A stretch of 8,786 nt of DNA from JBFELO01 sp041552055 (GTDB lineage: Bacteria; Acidobacteriota; Thermoanaerobaculia; Thermoanaerobaculales; Sulfomarinibacteraceae). The position numbers and the translations under genes were made by a program. Below are positions 6,539 through 8,786 of this stretch, piece by piece. Location: NCBI GenBank assembly GCA_041552055.1, contig JBFELO010000180.1, forward strand, positions 1 to 8,786, given 5' to 3'. The notes under the pieces are model-generated. The model saw only the letters and a list, made by a program, of their open reading frames with translations, searched no databases and had not been told where the DNA came from. Positions within the stretch are counted from its first letter, which is position 1; every line of letters begins with the position of its first letter.

Positions 6539-7873
6539 TCAGCGTTTACGCCCTTTGATGATAACCCGAATCGGGACACCCTCCAAACCGAGGGCGGCCC
6601 GAAGCGTGTTCTCCAGGTATCGCTGGTAGGAAAAATGGGGTTGGCGCGTCAGGTTGCTGAACAGCACGAAGTGGGGTGGTGCCTGGCGCACCTGGGAGCT
6701 GTAGTAGAGCTTCGGTTCCTTGCGCCCCTCGCCCGGCGGCGGTCGGCGCCGCCAGGCATCGTGCAGGATCTTGTTGAGGTCGCTCGTGCCGACCTTCAGG
6801 CGGTGTGCTCGGGACAGGTCCGCCATGATGGGGAACAGGCGTTGGACTCCCCGGCCGGTCTTCGCCGACAGGAAAGCCGTCGGGGCGTGACGCATGAACT
6901 TCAGGTGTCTCGCCACCTCGTCCTCGATTCGGCTTCGCGCCTCGGCGCGGTCCTCCACCAGGTCCCACTTGTTGACCACCAGCGCCACGGCCCGTCCCGC
7001 CTCCCACGCGTAGCCGCCCACGTGGGCGTCCTGTCGCGTCACGGCTTCAGTCGCGTCGACGAGCAGCAGGCACAGATCGGCGCGTTCGAGATGGCGCCTC
7101 GCCATCACCACGGACAGCACCTCCGGGCCACGATCGGTCCGTCCTTTTCGCCGGATGCCGGCGGTATCGACAAACCGAAACCGTGCATCGTCACGCTCCA
7201 GGACAACATCGACCGCATCCCGCGTGGTTCCCGGCACCTCGCTCACCAGCGCCCGTGGCATGCCGACCAATCGGTTGAGCAGCGACGACTTGCCGACGTT
7301 GGGTCGGCCAACGATCGCGACGTTGATCTCGTCGCCACGTGCCGAGGGCTCGTCGACCGTGTCGTCGGCACGCTCGAGGAATGGCTCCAGAGCCTGCCAC
7401 AGCTCCTCGAGCCCGGTCCCATGCTCCGCCGACACCACGACCGGCTCTCCCAGACCTAGGCTGAAGAACTCCTGCGCCGCCAACTCGACACCGCCGCGGT
7501 CTCCCTTGTTGATCACCGGAACCACGGGGAGGTCGAGGGATCTCAGATAGTCACCGATGGCTCGGTCCTCCGGCACCGGACCGGTTTCTCCGTCGAGCAG
7601 CAGCACGACCACGTCTCCGTCGCGAATCGCCGTCTGGGCCTGGGAGCGGATCAGCGGTAGAAAACCGCTTTCCTCTCCCAGGATCTGGCCGCCGGTGTCG
7701 ATCACCGTCACCCGTCCCCCACGCCGGTCCTCGGCCTCGCCCACGATCCGATCCCGGGTGACTCCCGGCAGATCGTGCACCAACGCCCGCCTGCTCCTGG
7801 TGAGCCGGTTGAAGAGGGTCGACTTGCCGACGTTGGGCCGGCCGACGATGACCACGACCGGCTGATGACTCAC
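6539..7873 (-). CDS. der: Ribosome-assembly GTPase Der (EngA), tandem G domains
   Basis: Essential GTPase for 50S ribosome subunit maturation; 444 aa, the normal length. The two G domains are unmistakable. G domain 1: GRPNVGKS (11-18), GVTRD (37-41), DTGG (59-62), NKGD (122-125). G domain 2: GRPNVGKS (189-196), GTTRD (215-219), DTAG (236-239), NKWD (301-304), SAK (336-338). Residues ~350-440 form the KH-like C-terminal domain, ending in the basic GRKR typical of Der. The start is GTG at 7873-7871, overlapping the TGA of the upstream lipoprotein gene (GTGA), with only a weak AGGG about 10 nt upstream; translation probably depends on coupling. No closer in-frame start is possible without losing the first strand of the G domain. 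Only 9 nt separate its stop from the MglA-like gene. Confidence 0.97.
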   Translation of the reverse strand: MSHQPVVVIVGRPNVGKSTLFNRLTRSRRALVHDLPGVTRDRIVGEAEDRRGGRVTVIDTGGQILGEESGFLPLIRSQAQTAIRDGDVVVLLLDGETGPVPEDRAIGDYLRSLDLPVVPVINKGDRGGVELAAQEFFSLGLGEPVVVSAEHGTGLEELWQALEPFLERADDTVDEPSARGDEINVAIVGRPNVGKSSLLNRLVGMPRALVSEVPGTTRDAVDVVLERDDARFRFVDTAGIRRKGRTDRGPEVLSVVMARRHLERADLCLLLVDATEAVTRQDAHVGGYAWEAGRAVALVVNKWDLVEDRAEARSRIEDEVARHLKFMRHAPTAFLSAKTGRGVQRLFPIMADLSRAHRLKVGTSDLNKILHDAWRRRPPPGEGRKEPKLYYSSQVRQAPPHFVLFSNLTRQPHFSYQRYLENTLRAALGLEGVPIRVIIKGRKR

Positions 7874-8388
7874 GCCGACGTGCCCTGCTCGCCTTCGGAT
7901 GGCGGCGCCGGCGTCTCACGACGCAGCACACTGCGGCCGACCACGATCCACCGGCCGCTGACCTCCCGGAGCTGCAACAAACTGTATTGGATGGAGTTCG
8001 GGGTATGGCCCTTCTCCACGCCGGTGGTCGCATCGTAGCGCAGCACGTCCCACACCTCGACCAAACGTACTGTGGCGTTGATCTCGCGGAAGATCTCCAT
8101 GTCATCTATCTCGAACAACAGCAGGTGCGAGTCGAGCCGGTCGCCGGTGGTGCCGAGCTGTCGGATCAGTTTTCTCACTGCGGCGATCTCGTTCGGCGCG
8201 GCAAGCCCTTCGAGCGGCTCGAGATCGAACGTCGAGTACGCGGATGCCAAGGCGTTCAGGTATTCGCTGACCGCGGTCTCCACCGCCGCTCTTTCCTCGG
8301 GCGACGGAGTGGTGTTCTCACACCCCAGCGCCACCAGCGCACATCCCGCGATCAACAGCGCACCAGACGCCCGCAGGCATCGTTTCAT
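7870..8388 (-). CDS. Putative small lipoprotein, possibly NTF2-like
   Basis: 172 aa of unrecognised function. The N-terminus MKRCLRASGALLIAGCALVALGC is a lipoprotein signal peptide: basic start, hydrophobic core, and a probable lipobox ending at C23 (IAGC at C16 is a weaker alternative). The +2 residue is Glu, not Asp, so outer-membrane sorting would be expected in a Gram-negative cell. The mature part has two N-terminal helices (~30-75) followed by alternating strands (DSHLLLFEIDDMEIF, INATVRLVEVWDVLRY, SIQYSLLQLREVSGRWIVVGRSVLR), an arrangement like NTF2/SnoaL or IMS-type domains; this is a by-eye guess. The frame extends upstream to 8580, but the ATG at 8388 is chosen because AGGGAG (8395-8400) sits 6 nt before it and the signal peptide begins there. 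It is first in the leftward operon and overlaps der by 4 nt. Confidence 0.75.
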   Translation of the reverse strand: MKRCLRASGALLIAGCALVALGCENTTPSPEERAAVETAVSEYLNALASAYSTFDLEPLEGLAAPNEIAAVRKLIRQLGTTGDRLDSHLLLFEIDDMEIFREINATVRLVEVWDVLRYDATTGVEKGHTPNSIQYSLLQLREVSGRWIVVGRSVLRRETPAPPSEGEQGTSA

Positions 8389-8496
8389 GGCTCGCTCCCT
8401 TCGTCCCTGGTCCGTCACCGCGAGCATACCATCGGCGATCGGCCGACCGGTGGTAACATGCCCCTGGTCGAGGAACGGTACCACTGGGGGCGGCCC
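8389..8496. promoter_or_regulatory. Divergent promoter region between the lipoprotein-der operon and the zinc-ribbon gene
   Basis: The 108-bp gap between two divergent starts must hold promoters for both. Rightward, an extended -10-like TGGTAACAT lies at 8451-8459, without a recognisable -35. Leftward, a -10-like TATGCT (complement of 8423-8428) lies about 35 nt before the ATG, also without a clear -35. No operator palindrome stands out. These boxes are weak matches. Confidence 0.3.
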
Positions 8497-8786
8497 ATGA
8501 GCGATCCGATTTCGATCACGTGTCCGCACTGCGGCTCCAATCTGAACATCGACGGCGAAGCCGGGGTCGTGATCGATCACACACCACCGGCGGTGCCCAC
8601 AGAGAGCGCCGACTTCGACGCCCGGCTCAAGCAGATGGAGGACGAGAAGAAGCGTGCGTCGAACCGGATGGCGGAAGCCATGCGCATGGAGAAATCCAAG
8701 TCCCGGATCATGGAGGACCGGTTCCGCAAGTTGATGGAGGATGCGAAGAACTCCGACGATGACGAGCCGCCGATCAGGGACATAGA
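8497..8786 (+). CDS. Small CxxC zinc-ribbon / charged helical protein (3' partial)
   Basis: 96 residues are visible before the window ends, with no stop. It begins MSDPISITCPHCGSNLNID, a zinc-ribbon-type CPHCG knuckle with only one CxxC pair in the visible part, so a full zinc site would need a second chain or other ligands. From about residue 38 onward it is a very charged Lys/Glu/Arg/Met-rich helix (FDARLKQMEDEKKRASNRM...) likely to form a coiled coil, then an acidic DDDEPPIRDI end. The ending resembles a C-terminus, so little may be missing. Function is unknown. The start at 8497 has a GGGGGCGG SD at 8486-8493; an in-frame ATG at 8458 would add 13 residues (MPLVEERYHWGRP) and cannot be excluded. 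It is divergent from the der operon. Confidence 0.7.
   Translation, partial: MSDPISITCPHCGSNLNIDGEAGVVIDHTPPAVPTESADFDARLKQMEDEKKRASNRMAEAMRMEKSKSRIMEDRFRKLMEDAKNSDDDEPPIRDI

Noticed and set aside
6278..7459. 393-residue rightward open frame opposite der
   Set aside because: It spans conserved der coding sequence and the start of the mglA-like gene on the other strand; it has no recognisable domain or good SD. A GC-rich shadow.
8458..8496. Upstream in-frame ATG for the zinc-ribbon gene
   Set aside because: Not excluded, but the added MPLVEERYHWGRP does not look like part of the domain, and the ATG at 8497 has the better G-rich SD and a natural N-terminus.
8389..8580. Longer lipoprotein start at 8580
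   Set aside because: It would put 64 unlikely residues before a clear signal peptide and overlap the start of the divergent zinc-ribbon gene; the ATG at 8388 has an AGGGAG SD.

Overview
The window is GC-rich bacterial DNA, densely coding, with short intergenic gaps and clear Shine-Dalgarno sites. It holds eight genes in three groups. There are no RNA genes, CRISPR arrays, insertion sequences or phage genes that I can see. The gene content (an MglA-type polarity GTPase with a long acidic/Pro-Ala tail, a small CxxC zinc-ribbon/helical protein, and a sulfhydrogenase-type diaphorase beside a fumarate-reductase-like flavoprotein) suggests a GC-rich Gram-negative lineage such as Acidobacteriota or a myxobacterium/Desulfobacterota relative. 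This placement is inference from gene families, not from a marker gene.

Region 1 (1-3994, + strand) is a four-gene redox operon, cut by the left edge. In order it encodes: a protein with two [4Fe-4S] clusters of the AsrA/sulfhydrogenase-beta/FlxB type (5' end missing); a ferredoxin-NAD(P)+ reductase-like FAD/NAD(P)H + [2Fe-2S] protein of the AsrB/sulfhydrogenase-gamma/FlxA type; a [2Fe-2S] + 2x[4Fe-4S] protein of SdhB/HdrC type; and a soluble SdhA/FrdA-like flavoprotein that keeps all the fumarate/succinate catalytic residues. No membrane anchor gene is visible. The simplest reading is a cytoplasmic NAD(P)H-linked fumarate reductase-like complex: NAD(P)H -> FAD -> [2Fe-2S] -> [4Fe-4S] chain -> SdhB-like relay -> FAD -> fumarate or a related enoate. 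Further subunits (hydrogenase, HdrA) may lie upstream, outside the window.

Region 2 (3995-4128) is the convergent gap. It contains a perfect 22-bp inverted repeat with a 40-nt loop. One arm overlaps a tandem 18-bp duplication, so two mutually exclusive stems are possible. Read on the minus strand it ends in TTTT and could terminate the leftward operon.

Region 3 (4129-8388, - strand) is a tightly packed, translationally coupled operon transcribed leftward: a small lipoprotein of possible NTF2-like fold, the ribosome-assembly GTPase Der (GTGA overlap with the lipoprotein gene), an MglA-like GTPase fused to a ~450-residue disordered tail, and a MerR-family regulator whose start lies inside the end of the GTPase gene.

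Region 4 (8389-8786) is a 108-bp divergent promoter region followed by a small rightward gene for a CxxC zinc-ribbon/charged-helix protein, cut by the right edge.
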